A stretch of 64,000 bases of DNA from Xanthomarina sp. F2636L (GTDB lineage: Bacteria; Bacteroidota; Bacteroidia; Flavobacteriales; Flavobacteriaceae), in NCBI RefSeq assembly GCF_026410195.1, contig NZ_JAPMLM010000074.1, forward strand, positions 36,001 through 100,000, read 5' to 3'. Below are positions 27,799-38,704 of this stretch, in pieces; the stretch's first letter is position 1, and the number at the start of each line of letters is the position of its first letter. The notes under the pieces are model-generated. The model searched no databases. It had not been told where the DNA came from and worked only from the letters and a program-made list of their open reading frames with translations. Made by a program: the position numbers and the translations under genes.

Positions 27799-27806
27799 CA
27801 AAATTA
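27799..27806 (-). promoter_or_regulatory. Possible -7 box for the bamD operon
   Basis: TAATTTTG on the minus strand matches the Bacteroidetes TAnnTTTG consensus, 18 bases before the bamD ATG. No clear TTG at -33. Confidence 0.4.
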
Positions 27807-27897
27807 AGCTATTATAATGGATTTTAAAAATATTATTTTCAGCTAAAATAATTGCTTAAACTCGCTTTATATCAGGTTTAAGGATAATTTAACTTTT

Positions 27898-28776
27898 TTA
27901 AAAATTATTTACAAAGTCAGCAATCTTGGTTTTTAAGGAATCTGTTGCTGCAACAAGAGGTAATCTAACTACATCTTTACACAGGTTTATTTTTTCTAAA
28001 ACAGCTTTAATTCCAGCTGGATTGTTTTCTGCAAAAATTAACGATATAATATCTAAAAACTGATAATGAAGCTTAAAAGCTTCTTTGGCTTTTCCTTCTA
28101 ATGCCAAGTGAATCATTTTTGAAAATTTTTCAGGAAAAGCCTGACCAATTACGGAAATAACTCCTGCTCCACCTGCTAAAGTTACAGGTAAAGCTAAATC
28201 GTCGTCGCCCGAAATAACCAAGAAATCTTTTGGTTTGTTTTTTATTAATTGAAAGTATTGAAACATACTTCCTGCAGCTTCTTTAATAGCAACAATATTT
28301 TCAAAATCGGTTGCTAACCTGATAACTGTTTCTGTTAACATATTAGAGGCTGTTCTTCCAGGAACATTATACAAAATAACAGGAACTGGTGAAGCCGAAG
28401 AAACGGCTTTAAAATGTTGATAAATACCTTCTTGAGTAGGCTTACTATAAGCTGGAGACACAGATAATATAGCTGAAATATCTTTAAAATTAGTTGTGTT
28501 TATTTCTTCAATTATTTCAGCTGTATTGTTTCCTCCAATTCCTAAAACCAAAGGCACACGATTATTATTCGCTTTAACTATAGTGGCTATAATCTCCTTT
28601 TTTTCAATTTTGGAAACGGTAACACTTTCTCCAGTTGTGCCACTAATTACAATATAATTAGTGCCGTTTTCTATATTATAATTTACAATTTTGGAAAGCG
28701 ATTCATGATCTACACTTAAATCTTTTTTAAAAGGTGTTACAATTGCTATACCTAAACCTGTTAATTTATTTTTCAT
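27898..28776 (-). CDS. dapA: 4-hydroxy-tetrahydrodipicolinate synthase
   Basis: Condenses pyruvate and aspartate semialdehyde in the first committed step of lysine/diaminopimelate synthesis. The TIM barrel is 292 aa, with GTTGE at 46-50, Tyr110, Tyr136 in ILYNVPGRT and the Schiff-base Lys165 in VAIKEAAG. All active-site residues are present. Its start overlaps the stop of the DUF6913 gene by 4 bases, so the two are coupled. dapF, a later enzyme of the same pathway, is about 20 kb away in this window. Confidence 0.96.
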   Translation of the reverse strand: MKNKLTGLGIAIVTPFKKDLSVDHESLSKIVNYNIENGTNYIVISGTTGESVTVSKIEKKEIIATIVKANNNRVPLVLGIGGNNTAEIIEEINTTNFKDISAILSVSPAYSKPTQEGIYQHFKAVSSASPVPVILYNVPGRTASNMLTETVIRLATDFENIVAIKEAAGSMFQYFQLIKNKPKDFLVISGDDDLALPVTLAGGAGVISVIGQAFPEKFSKMIHLALEGKAKEAFKLHYQFLDIISLIFAENNPAGIKAVLEKINLCKDVVRLPLVAATDSLKTKIADFVNNF

Positions 28777-29297
28777 GTGTTTAATTTATTTAATACCCTC
28801 AAGTATTTATTTAATTCGATTTTAAACGCCTCAAAATCTTTGAAATCTGTTTTTATAATCAAATCGTTAAGACGCTTGTCTAGCTGAAAAATACTTACTT
28901 TAAAATGTGCTTTTGAAGCTGTGGTTAAAAACTTTAACTCTAAAACATCTTTGGAGTAATAACTGATTAACAAATCGAATTTGGTGTCTAAAAAAGTTTG
29001 TAACTCTATATTATTTACTTTCCCATTCCAAGTAAAATCTTTCGGATTAAAACAATCGTTCCAGGAATAAGTTACTTCTTTTTTAGATTCTGTAAACGCA
29101 ATAATCTTTAATTTATTTGGCCTTAGATTTAACGATTGAGCAATGGTTTTAATGGATTCAAAGTCGGTTGTCTCATCAGCATTTAAAACAATTCCTATGC
29201 TCTCAATTTTATTGGTGTTAAAATGTGTTTCCCTATTAGCTAAAATGGTGTTTAAATTCTTTTTAATAGATTTTTCTTTTAAACCCTTTAAAATCAT
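28773..29297 (-). CDS. DUF6913-type protein of unknown function
   Basis: A 174-aa soluble protein without a signal peptide or known motif. The sequence resembles small flavobacterial proteins (DUF6913) often placed immediately before dapA; that match is from memory of the family and is moderately sure. It overlaps dapA by 4 bases and is transcribed away from the 5'-nucleotidase gene pair. A TACCTTTG box on the minus strand lies at 29318-29325, 21 bases before the start. Confidence 0.68.
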   Translation of the reverse strand: MILKGLKEKSIKKNLNTILANRETHFNTNKIESIGIVLNADETTDFESIKTIAQSLNLRPNKLKIIAFTESKKEVTYSWNDCFNPKDFTWNGKVNNIELQTFLDTKFDLLISYYSKDVLELKFLTTASKAHFKVSIFQLDKRLNDLIIKTDFKDFEAFKIELNKYLRVLNKLNT

Positions 29298-29309
29298 TAT
29301 ATCTTTATA

Positions 29310-29325
29310 CTTTGCTACAAAGGTA
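29310..29325. promoter_or_regulatory. Divergent promoter region
   Basis: CTTTGCTACAAAG (29310-29322) is a small palindrome. It contains a minus-strand TACCTTTG box (29318-29325) for the DUF6913-dapA pair and a plus-strand TACTTTG box beginning at 29308 facing the nucleotidase pair. The two promoters would overlap. Confidence 0.4.
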
Positions 29326-29369
29326 GTAAAAGTACAGACAAAAAATTATTAAAACGCACATGTTTCGTC

Positions 29370-30131
29370 ATGAATTTTAAACCTCTTTTTGCGCTATTTC
29401 TTATAGCATTTATATTTTCTTGTAAACAAGAAAAACAACACTTAACAAGAATTGAAGGAAAACAAATTGCCGTTACGGATAGTTTGGAAACAGACCCTGA
29501 AATAGAAGCCTTTATTAAGCCCTATAGAGACCATGTTAACAAAAACATGGATAGCGTTATTAGTTATGCCATGCACACCTACTCTAAAACAGATGGCGAG
29601 TTAAATACTGCTATCGGGAACTTATTTGCAGATGTGATGTTTGAACAAGGTAATCCCATTTTTAAAAAGCGAACAGGCAAAGACATTGATATGGTTTTAG
29701 CCAATCATGGAGGAATTCGAGCTATTATTTCTGAAGGCAATATCACTACTAGAACAGCTTACGAAATCATGCCTTTTGAAAACAGCATTGTTGTTGCTCC
29801 TATAAAAGGAAGTCAAGTAAACCAAATGATTGCTTATTTACTTAACGCTAAAAGAGCACATCCTATTTCTAAACTACATATTGTTGCAGATAAAAACTAT
29901 CAGTTGGTAGAAGCTACAATAAACAACAAACCCATTGATACTTCTAAAATATATTATGTTGCCACAAACGACTACCTCTATAATGGTGGAGATGGCATGA
30001 CTTTCTTTCAGCCAAGTGATTCCTTATATATTTTAAATTATAAAATACGAAATGCTTTTATAGACTATTTTAAAAATCATGACACGATTAATCCTGTTAT
30101 TGATAATAGATTTATAAAATTAGACCACTAA
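29370..30131 (+). CDS. 5'-nucleotidase C-terminal domain lipoprotein
   Basis: A 253-aa lipoprotein: the signal peptide ends in FIFSC with Cys18. The mature part matches the substrate-binding C-terminal domain of UshA/CD73-type 5'-nucleotidases, with LANHGGIRAIISEGNIT, TAYEIMPFENSIV and a late YNGGDGMTFF motif that lines the nucleobase site. The metallophosphatase domain is missing from this protein but is encoded by the next gene, 4 bases downstream. Together they make one split enzyme or two subunits that act on extracytoplasmic nucleotides. Confidence 0.9.
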   Translation: MNFKPLFALFLIAFIFSCKQEKQHLTRIEGKQIAVTDSLETDPEIEAFIKPYRDHVNKNMDSVISYAMHTYSKTDGELNTAIGNLFADVMFEQGNPIFKKRTGKDIDMVLANHGGIRAIISEGNITTRTAYEIMPFENSIVVAPIKGSQVNQMIAYLLNAKRAHPISKLHIVADKNYQLVEATINNKPIDTSKIYYVATNDYLYNGGDGMTFFQPSDSLYILNYKIRNAFIDYFKNHDTINPVIDNRFIKLDH

Positions 30132-30135
30132 ACCT

Positions 30136-31053
30136 ATGAAAAGAAGAGATTTTATTCAGCAAACAACGGCTGCAACAGCATTAGTTACTATTGGAGGTTT
30201 AACCTTACCATCGTTTAGTTCTGCTCCTAAAGGCAAGCACATTACTATTTTACATACAAATGATGTTCACAGCCATATTGATCCTTTTGGGCCAGAAGAT
30301 GGTCGAAATCCAAATAAAGGTGGCGTAGCCAGAAGAGCTAGTTTGGTTCAAGCTATTAGAAACGAGAATCCGAACACCCTTTTGCTTGATGCTGGAGATA
30401 TTTTTCAAGGCACGCCATATTTTAATTATTATGGTGGGGAATTAGAATTTAAATTGATGAGCAAATTAAAGTATGATGCTGCCACTATAGGGAATCATGA
30501 TTTTGATAATGGGATTGATGGCTTATATGCCCAACTACCTCATGCTAAATTTGATTTCTTATCGGCTAATTACAATTTTTCAAATACTATTTTAGACACA
30601 CATGTAAAGCCGTATAAAGTTTTTATTAAAGAAGGTTTGAAAATTGGCGTTTTTGGAGTTGGCATCCAGTTGGACGGCTTGGTATTAAAAGATCTTTATA
30701 AAGAAACTGACTATTTAAATCCCATTGAAATTGCTCAAGATATGAGCCGTATTTTAAAAGAAGAAGAACATTGCGATCTTGTAATTTGCCTCTCGCATAT
30801 TGGCTACAAATACAGTAATAACCCAAATAAACCAAGTGACTTAATACTGGCCGAGAAAACCAAAAATATCGATTTAATTATTGGAGGCCACACACATACT
30901 TTTTTACCAAAACCTACAGTCACCAAAAATGCAGAAGCAAAAAATGTACTGGTAAACCAAGTAGGTTGCTATGGTATTAATTTAGGAAGAATAGATTTTT
31001 ATTTTGATACCGATAAAAACAAAACTGCTAACGGAACCTCTATAATTGTCTAG
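30136..31053 (+). CDS. Metallophosphatase domain of 5'-nucleotidase, Tat-type signal
   Basis: A 305-aa calcineurin-like phosphoesterase matching the N-terminal catalytic domain of UshA. Metal-site motifs are in order: HTNDVHSH (about 40-47), DAGDIFQG, GNHDFD, and GGHTHTF near 250. The N-terminus (KRRDFIQQ then a hydrophobic stretch) fits a twin-arginine signal, implying export folded and possibly metal-loaded. The partner domain is the preceding gene. The last 14 bases overlap the end of the convergent membrane-protein gene. Confidence 0.92.
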   Translation: MKRRDFIQQTTAATALVTIGGLTLPSFSSAPKGKHITILHTNDVHSHIDPFGPEDGRNPNKGGVARRASLVQAIRNENPNTLLLDAGDIFQGTPYFNYYGGELEFKLMSKLKYDAATIGNHDFDNGIDGLYAQLPHAKFDFLSANYNFSNTILDTHVKPYKVFIKEGLKIGVFGVGIQLDGLVLKDLYKETDYLNPIEIAQDMSRILKEEEHCDLVICLSHIGYKYSNNPNKPSDLILAEKTKNIDLIIGGHTHTFLPKPTVTKNAEAKNVLVNQVGCYGINLGRIDFYFDTDKNKTANGTSIIV

Positions 31054-31819
31054 TTAGTGTTAAGATTGACTCTTTTGAAATTGAACTGTTACTAGTAATT
31101 CTCTCTAAAACCAATTGCTTTTTACGGAGTCTGTTTTCTCCAATAAGAAAATTGAACAAAAAGAACAGACCAGTGATATGCAATGTATGATCTAGCATAC
31201 TAAAACTCCAGTTATAGATATAATAACTGCTTACATAATGTAGAACATCTGAAAACACAAAACACAAGACTGTAAACAGAAAAAGAATGGATTGTTTGGT
31301 GTCTGAATTTAAATACACAACAAACGACATAAAAGTTAAAGCTAACAAGGAAAGACTCTTTAAAGCAAATAGATTAATTTCTGTAGTATCTGAAATCTGT
31401 GTTTTTAAAATCCCGAATAATTCATATAAAAAATAGGAATTTATACTGATTACGATTACCAAATAAGTAATTACTACCGTATCTATTCTAATGCGCTTTA
31501 CCTTAGGTATCATATAGATTATTAAGGCTACATAGCTCAAAAAATATAAAAAACTAGAAAAATTTAAGAGTGAATTGTTTGATGAGAATACTGTAGAGAA
31601 ATCTCCAATAAACGACAACACAAAAAAGACCACAAACACCAAATTTACATATCTGTTTTTTATATAGTAAAACATTATAAAAACAGGAATAAGTAGGGGT
31701 TTTGTTACCTGTAACAATAAATCGTTTTCACTTAAAGAAGCGAAAACATTTAATAAGATAAGTATAAACAGAACGCATAGAAAAATTCTGTTATAACTAA
31801 TTTTTAGCCATTCTTTCAC
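31040..31819 (-). CDS. Polytopic membrane protein, YhhN-like (paralogue 1 of 3)
   Basis: A 259-aa integral membrane protein with about seven or eight hydrophobic segments. A Lys-Pro in TKPLLIPVFIMFYY follows the first extracytoplasmic loop, an acidic residue lies in SFIGDFSTVF and another in FVFSDVLHY. These positions are shared with the two genes upstream. The layout recalls the YhhN/TMEM86 lysoplasmalogenase family, but identity is too low to be sure. The C-terminal 25 residues are hydrophilic. TACATTTG on the minus strand upstream (near 31848) is a possible promoter box. Its 3' end overlaps the convergent nucleotidase gene. Confidence 0.6.
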   Translation of the reverse strand: MKEWLKISYNRIFLCVLFILILLNVFASLSENDLLLQVTKPLLIPVFIMFYYIKNRYVNLVFVVFFVLSFIGDFSTVFSSNNSLLNFSSFLYFLSYVALIIYMIPKVKRIRIDTVVITYLVIVISINSYFLYELFGILKTQISDTTEINLFALKSLSLLALTFMSFVVYLNSDTKQSILFLFTVLCFVFSDVLHYVSSYYIYNWSFSMLDHTLHITGLFFLFNFLIGENRLRKKQLVLERITSNSSISKESILTLTRQL

Positions 31820-31961
31820 AGTAGATAATCATAAGTAGGTTGAATCAAATGTAATCAATTACAACGATATTAATGTGCAGTTCGTCGAAAAGTATGTTAA
31901 AATATTAGATTTTTTATAAAAACACAGCTAAAAACAGGTGAAGATTTATGGAGATACCAGC

Positions 31962-32684
31962 TTATGAAACAAGCTTAAATGTCTTTTCGCTTTTAAGTCT
32001 TGAATGAAAATAATAAAAGCAAAAAGCCAAAACAAATAATATGGTAGAGGTAAAATTAAGCATGTCCTGATCTACAATATAAAAATAGGCAATCTGGATA
32101 AATTCGGAAAAAACAATACATAAAGATCCGACAAAAAACAGTAAGGTCTTTTTGTTATCATTATGAAAATATGCTATTAGTGAAAATGTTAAGAGCAAAA
32201 GCATAACAACATTATAAATAAGCTCAATAAAAATTAAATTTTCATCATTTATAAAAGGGTACACAATAGTTAACAGCATATAAACTATATATATGTTCAA
32301 AATAAGAAGCACAATGAGGTGAAGCTTATACTCTTTTATAATTTTTTTAAAGTTCATTCCTTTCATAACTTCAAACAATAAACATATGTATGCCACTATA
32401 TAAAATGAGTTTCCTATAATATAATAGATATCTAATGCCATTTCTGTTTCTAAATAAAACTGTAAAAATATGGTCAAATCTGATATAGAAAAGAGCAATA
32501 GAAACCAAGTAAAAAAAGGAGATCTATTTTTTACGTTTATAAAATATAACAAGGTAATTAAAGGAACAATTAAAGATTTTGAAACACTCGAAATTAAGTA
32601 TTGCTCTTGAAACTGAAATAGCGCAAAAGAAGCACAAAACATAATAATGAATGCTATAAGTATGTTAGACTTAGTTAAAATCAT
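31962..32684 (-). CDS. Polytopic membrane protein, YhhN-like (paralogue 2 of 3)
   Basis: A 240-aa membrane protein with about seven or eight hydrophobic segments, homologous to both neighbours. Corresponding segments are KSLIVPLITLLYFINVKNR, LFSISDLTIF and IVFSEFIQIAYFY. The acidic residue of the second conserved helix is Glu here and Asp in paralogue 1. No enzyme motif, signal peptide or hydrophilic domain is visible. Gaps of 142 and 170 bases to the neighbours suggest that each paralogue has its own promoter. Confidence 0.58.
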   Translation of the reverse strand: MILTKSNILIAFIIMFCASFALFQFQEQYLISSVSKSLIVPLITLLYFINVKNRSPFFTWFLLLFSISDLTIFLQFYLETEMALDIYYIIGNSFYIVAYICLLFEVMKGMNFKKIIKEYKLHLIVLLILNIYIVYMLLTIVYPFINDENLIFIELIYNVVMLLLLTFSLIAYFHNDNKKTLLFFVGSLCIVFSEFIQIAYFYIVDQDMLNFTSTILFVLAFCFYYFHSRLKSEKTFKLVS

Positions 32685-32854
32685 AAACTAAAAAATGAAA
32701 GCAAATATATACAATATTTACAATTAAACGTAAATATCATACATTTTAACGGTTTAAAAAATTTTATTTATAATGATTTTAAATTATTAACAGCTAGATA
32801 TCTTGAATGAATCATCCATGTTATTTTTAAAAACAGTCAGCTAAAAAAATATAA

Positions 32855-33550
32855 TTAATAATTAACAAAGGAATTTTGTGCACGGGTCTTTATCTTAATA
32901 GAAGCAGAAAAATAAAACATTAAAAAGGCACATAATTCTAATAAGATAGAAACAATACGAATAATGCTCATTTCATCTGAAAGGTAGTAATAACCTATTA
33001 ACAAAAACTCAAAAAAGGTCAAAGCCAAACAACCTGAAAACAACAGTAGTGCTTTATTGTTTTCGTTTAATAAATAATTAAAAAACGACATACTTAATAA
33101 ACCTAACAAGATAATGTTATAAACATGTTCAAAAATTCTAACAAATTCAATATGGGTTGTTTCAAAAGTTATTGGATTTATAATGGTTGCCATAACAAAG
33201 ATTATATAAATGTTTAGCAAAGACAAGACTGCAAAATGAATTGGAAAATTTTTAAGTATCAATTTCATTTTAACCGTTTTGTTTATTTCTAAAAACAGAA
33301 AAACATAAGACAACATATATAAACCATTACAGAGAAAATAAATTTGTTCGTTATAACTCTCTTGATCGTAAAAATTAATAAGATCTGAAATGGTATACGT
33401 AACTAAAAATAAGGTAAGAAAAGTGGGTTTATTTTTAACTTTAATTAAGTAAAACATAGTTATAATGGGAGCTATAAACATTTCCAATTGTGTATCAATA
33501 CTAAAATCAAAAATTATTAAAGAAATAAAAAATGAAATAAAATTTGCCAT
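32855..33550 (-). CDS. Polytopic membrane protein, YhhN-like (paralogue 3 of 3)
   Basis: A 231-aa membrane protein, the most upstream of the trio. Conserved segments are IAPIITMFYLIKVKNK, TYTISDLINF and LTFFEFLLIGYYY. It is closer to paralogue 2 than to paralogue 1 (shared IKVKNK/INVKNR, ILNIYI/LLNIYI). A well-formed promoter, with TTG 21 bp from TATATTTG, lies just upstream. The start could be a few residues inside the frame; the first helix begins immediately. Confidence 0.58.
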   Translation of the reverse strand: MANFISFFISLIIFDFSIDTQLEMFIAPIITMFYLIKVKNKPTFLTLFLVTYTISDLINFYDQESYNEQIYFLCNGLYMLSYVFLFLEINKTVKMKLILKNFPIHFAVLSLLNIYIIFVMATIINPITFETTHIEFVRIFEHVYNIILLGLLSMSFFNYLLNENNKALLLFSGCLALTFFEFLLIGYYYLSDEMSIIRIVSILLELCAFLMFYFSASIKIKTRAQNSFVNY

Positions 33551-33581
33551 ATAGCCTTACTCAATGTTGTGCATGAGACAA

Positions 33582-33613
33582 CAAATATATTCAAAAAATA
33601 CAATAAGCGACAA
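33582..33613 (-). promoter_or_regulatory. Promoter of membrane-protein paralogue 3
   Basis: On the minus strand, TTG (33611-33613) is separated by 21 bases from TATATTTG (33582-33589). This fits the Bacteroidetes -33/-7 pattern, about 32 bases before the ATG. Confidence 0.55.
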
Positions 33614-33654
33614 TAAAAAAGACATTAACAACAAGTAATTCAAGTCTTTAAAAT

Positions 33655-35649
<1,995 letters not shown>

Positions 35650-35652
35650 TTA

Positions 35653-36531
35653 TTAAAAATTCTTTTTACCTTTTAACATACGATTATTTCCAAATATATC
35701 TAATTTCAACTCTAAATCTGTAAAACCTCTATCCTTCATTAGTTCTTTGGTTTCATTTCCAAGATATTGATTGATTTCAAAAAATAGCAGGCCTTTTTCT
35801 TTCAAATTATCAGATGCAAAATCGGTGATGGCTGCGTAAAACTGTAACGGGTTATTATCATCAACAAATAAAGCTAAATGGGGTTCGTGTTTTAACACGT
35901 TATTCTTTATTTCCACTTTTTCTAGGTGTCTTACATAAGGTGGATTCGACACAATAATATCAAATTCAATACTATTAAATTTCACATTCACAGAGTCTTT
36001 ATTTAAAATGTCGGCTTGAATAAAACGAACATCTACTTTGTTTAATTCCGCATTCTTTTGAGCTATTTTTAAGGCTTCTTCGCTAACATCCACAGCGTAA
36101 ACTTGAGCATTTGGAATATTTTTAGCCAAGGAAATAGCTATACAACCAGTACCTGTGCCTATATCTAAAATGGTTAAAGACTTTATACTTTGAATCTTAG
36201 ATTTTGAATCCTGAACCACTAGCGTAACAAGTTCTTCTGTTTCAGGTCTGGGAATTAATGTATATTCATTCACTTTAAAAGGCAGTCCAAAAAACTCAGT
36301 TTCCCCAATAATATACTGTATGGGTTCTTCTATTTTTAATCTGCTTAAAGCTTCAAATAAGGGTTGTTCCTCTTCTTTTGATATAGTTAAGTCTGGGTCT
36401 AGAACCAAGGCTATTCTATTCAGTTTTAAATAATGGGAAATCAAAATATTAAAAAAACTTCCGACTTCATTTGCACCAAAAATGGCATCTAATTCTTTAT
36501 GAAATATGTTTTGAATATCCTTTAATTTCAT
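35653..36531 (-). CDS. prmC: Peptide chain release factor N5-glutamine methyltransferase
   Basis: Methylates the GGQ glutamine of release factors 1 and 2. The 292-aa protein has an N-terminal helical domain, the SAM motif LDIGTGTGCIAISLA near 122-136, and the catalytic NPPY tetrad in IVSNPPYV near 192. A short region (residues 104-121) varies from the family and is lysine/serine-rich. It overlaps the GNAT gene by 4 bases. Confidence 0.95.
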   Translation of the reverse strand: MKLKDIQNIFHKELDAIFGANEVGSFFNILISHYLKLNRIALVLDPDLTISKEEEQPLFEALSRLKIEEPIQYIIGETEFFGLPFKVNEYTLIPRPETEELVTLVVQDSKSKIQSIKSLTILDIGTGTGCIAISLAKNIPNAQVYAVDVSEEALKIAQKNAELNKVDVRFIQADILNKDSVNVKFNSIEFDIIVSNPPYVRHLEKVEIKNNVLKHEPHLALFVDDNNPLQFYAAITDFASDNLKEKGLLFFEINQYLGNETKELMKDRGFTDLELKLDIFGNNRMLKGKKNF

Positions 36532-37019
36532 AGTGCTTTTATCATCCAGACATCACAAGAATAATGCCCTGTATTTCCTAAAGGTTTATCTAAAGACTCA
36601 AACCCTACTTTAGTATATAATTTTTGTGCTGCAACCATAAATGGTAAGGTTTCCAAATAGCATTTTTTAAACCCCAAAACCTTAGCCCTTTCCATACATT
36701 TCTGAATCAGAATCTCACCTAAACCAAGACCTCTTGCTTCTTTTAAAAAGTACATTTTTTGAAGTTCGCAAACTAGATCTTCAAAACCATCTAATGGCGC
36801 AATTCCGGCACCACCAAGTATCTTTCCTTGTCGTTCTATCACAAAATAAGCAGCCTTTTCATTGGTATAAGTTTCCATCATATTATTTAGAGACACATCT
36901 TCATAAGCAGTTCCCACTTTGGGCGCTCCTAATTCTACTAAAACGTCCCTGATTACTTGTGCTATTTGTATATTATCTGCTACAGATATTTCTCTAATAA
37001 CAATATTATTATTGCTCAC
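36528..37019 (-). CDS. GNAT-family N-acetyltransferase
   Basis: A 163-aa single-domain acyltransferase. The acetyl-CoA-binding segment is EARGLGLGEILIQKCMERA (about 95-113), followed by a KCYLETLP strand and an AAQKLYTKVGFE helix typical of GNATs. The substrate is unknown. It overlaps prmC by 4 bases, and its start is 36 bases from the divergent ribD start, so the promoters face each other in a very short region. Confidence 0.87.
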   Translation of the reverse strand: MSNNNIVIREISVADNIQIAQVIRDVLVELGAPKVGTAYEDVSLNNMMETYTNEKAAYFVIERQGKILGGAGIAPLDGFEDLVCELQKMYFLKEARGLGLGEILIQKCMERAKVLGFKKCYLETLPFMVAAQKLYTKVGFESLDKPLGNTGHYSCDVWMIKAL

Positions 37020-37029
37020 TTTATTATGT

Positions 37030-37037
37030 TATTTTTG
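37030..37037 (+). promoter_or_regulatory. -7 box for ribD
   Basis: TATTTTTG matches TAnnTTTG, 18 bases before the ribD ATG. A TTG at 37012-37014 is 15 bases upstream, a short spacing. Confidence 0.4.
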
Positions 37038-37055
37038 CGCTGAAAATTTGTCGGG

Positions 37056-38060
37056 ATGAAGATACATGAAAAATATATAACACGTTGTATTGAAATTGCT
37101 AAAAATGGACTTGGAACTACTGCTCCAAACCCAATGGTTGGCTGTGTTATTGTATTTAATAATGACATTATTGGCGAAGGTTTTACAAGCCCTTATGGTG
37201 GAAATCATGCCGAAGTAAATGCTATAGAAGCTGTTAAAGACAAATCTTTATTAAAAGAAGCTACGCTTTATGTGACTTTAGAGCCTTGCAGTCATTTTGG
37301 AAAAACGCCACCTTGCAGCGATTTAATTATCAAACACCAGATACCAAATGTCGTAATTGGAACTACGGACACATTTAGTCAAGTTGCTGGAAAAGGTATC
37401 GAAAAGCTAAAAACCTCTGGATGCAATGTTACTGTGGGAGTATTAGAAAATGAATGCAAAGAACACCACAAACGTTTTTTAACTTTTCACAATAAAAAGA
37501 GGCCTTATATTATTTTAAAATGGGCAGAAACTCAAGACGAGTTTATTGCGCCAGAAACTAGAAATGAACAAAAACCAGTTTGGATTACCAACGAACAATC
37601 TAGGCAACTGGTCCATAAATGGCGAACAGAAGAACAAGCCATTTTTGTAGGAACCAAAACCATTCTTGAAGACAACCCTAGCTTAACAGTTAGAGATTGG
37701 ACCGGAAAAAACCCCATTCGTGTGGTATTAGATAGAACGAATAGGCTTTCTAAAGATTTTCAAGTTTTTAATGAAGAAGCCAAGACTCTAGTTATTTCTG
37801 AAAATGAGATAAATTTTTCAAAAAATATAGCAGCTCATTTTTGTAGTTATTTGCATAAAAAAAACATTCAATCCATAATTATTGAAGGTGGAAGACAAAC
37901 TCTTCAAACCTTTATAGATGAAAATCTTTGGGATGAAGCTCGAGTTTTTACTGGAAAATCTACTTTCAATCAAGGTGTAAAAGCCCCGGTATTTAAAGGA
38001 AAACAAATTCAAGAATCATCCATTTTAGATGATATTTTAAAAATATACTCCAATCAATAA
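37056..38060 (+). CDS. ribD: Bifunctional riboflavin biosynthesis deaminase/reductase
   Basis: Deaminates and then reduces the pyrimidine intermediate of riboflavin synthesis. The N-terminal cytidine-deaminase-like domain has zinc ligands His51 and Glu53 in GGNHAEVNAIEA, with Cys78 and Cys87 in EPCSHFGKTPPC. The C-terminal reductase domain begins around residue 150, with KWAETQDEF and later IIIEGGRQTL. Length 334 aa is slightly short but complete. No FMN riboswitch is visible upstream; the gap to the divergent gene is only 36 bases. Confidence 0.95.
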   Translation: MKIHEKYITRCIEIAKNGLGTTAPNPMVGCVIVFNNDIIGEGFTSPYGGNHAEVNAIEAVKDKSLLKEATLYVTLEPCSHFGKTPPCSDLIIKHQIPNVVIGTTDTFSQVAGKGIEKLKTSGCNVTVGVLENECKEHHKRFLTFHNKKRPYIILKWAETQDEFIAPETRNEQKPVWITNEQSRQLVHKWRTEEQAIFVGTKTILEDNPSLTVRDWTGKNPIRVVLDRTNRLSKDFQVFNEEAKTLVISENEINFSKNIAAHFCSYLHKKNIQSIIIEGGRQTLQTFIDENLWDEARVFTGKSTFNQGVKAPVFKGKQIQESSILDDILKIYSNQ

Positions 38061-38092
38061 TAAAAAAGAACCCTGCTTTTCAGGAAATAGAT

Positions 38093-38704
38093 ATGATTAA
38101 AACTTTAATCTTCGATTTTGGCGATGTCTTTATCAACTTAGATAAAGAAGGGGCCATGAATCATGCACTTGAAACTTTTAAATTAGACACACTTTCCGAA
38201 GAAATAATGGCTTTCAATAGTTTTTACGAACAAGGCCTAATTTCAACAGAAGAATTTATAGAATTCTATTTAGAGAATTTTCCAGACTTAACAGAGGATA
38301 CTATTCTACATGCTTGGAATTGTATTTTAATGGATTTTCCAAAACATCGGTTAGACTTTATAAAAAACCTTGCTTCAGAAAAAAAATACCAACTTATTTT
38401 ATTGAGTAACACCAATACGTTACATATAGATTGGATAAAAAACGAAGTGCCCTTTTATGAAGAGTTTAAAAATTGCTTTGATGTTTTCTACTTGTCTCAT
38501 GAAATCAATCTAAGAAAACCTAGTGCCGATATCTATCAGTATGTATTAGCAGAAAACAACTTATCTCCTGAGAATTGCTTATTTATAGATGATACCGAAG
38601 AAAACACAGTAGCTGCATCCAAATTAGGGATTCACACATGGCACATTAATCCAAAAACAGAGGATATCACTAATTTATTTACCATTAAAAAAGATCTCTT
38701 TTGA
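38093..38704 (+). CDS. HAD-superfamily hydrolase
   Basis: A 203-aa phosphatase-like enzyme of the HAD-IA type. Motif I is DFGDVFINLD with nucleophile Asp8; motif II is LLSNTNT near 103; motif III is LRKPSADIY near 143; motif IV is FIDDTEEN near 163. An all-helical cap lies between motif I and motif II. The substrate cannot be predicted. It follows ribD by 32 bases, which is compatible with dephosphorylation of the riboflavin intermediate, a step often attributed to HAD enzymes. That is inference. Confidence 0.85.
   Translation: MIKTLIFDFGDVFINLDKEGAMNHALETFKLDTLSEEIMAFNSFYEQGLISTEEFIEFYLENFPDLTEDTILHAWNCILMDFPKHRLDFIKNLASEKKYQLILLSNTNTLHIDWIKNEVPFYEEFKNCFDVFYLSHEINLRKPSADIYQYVLAENNLSPENCLFIDDTEENTVAASKLGIHTWHINPKTEDITNLFTIKKDLF

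Noticed and set aside
37020..37055. FMN riboswitch before ribD
   Set aside because: The gap is only 36 bases, far too short for an FMN aptamer, and no conserved core is seen.
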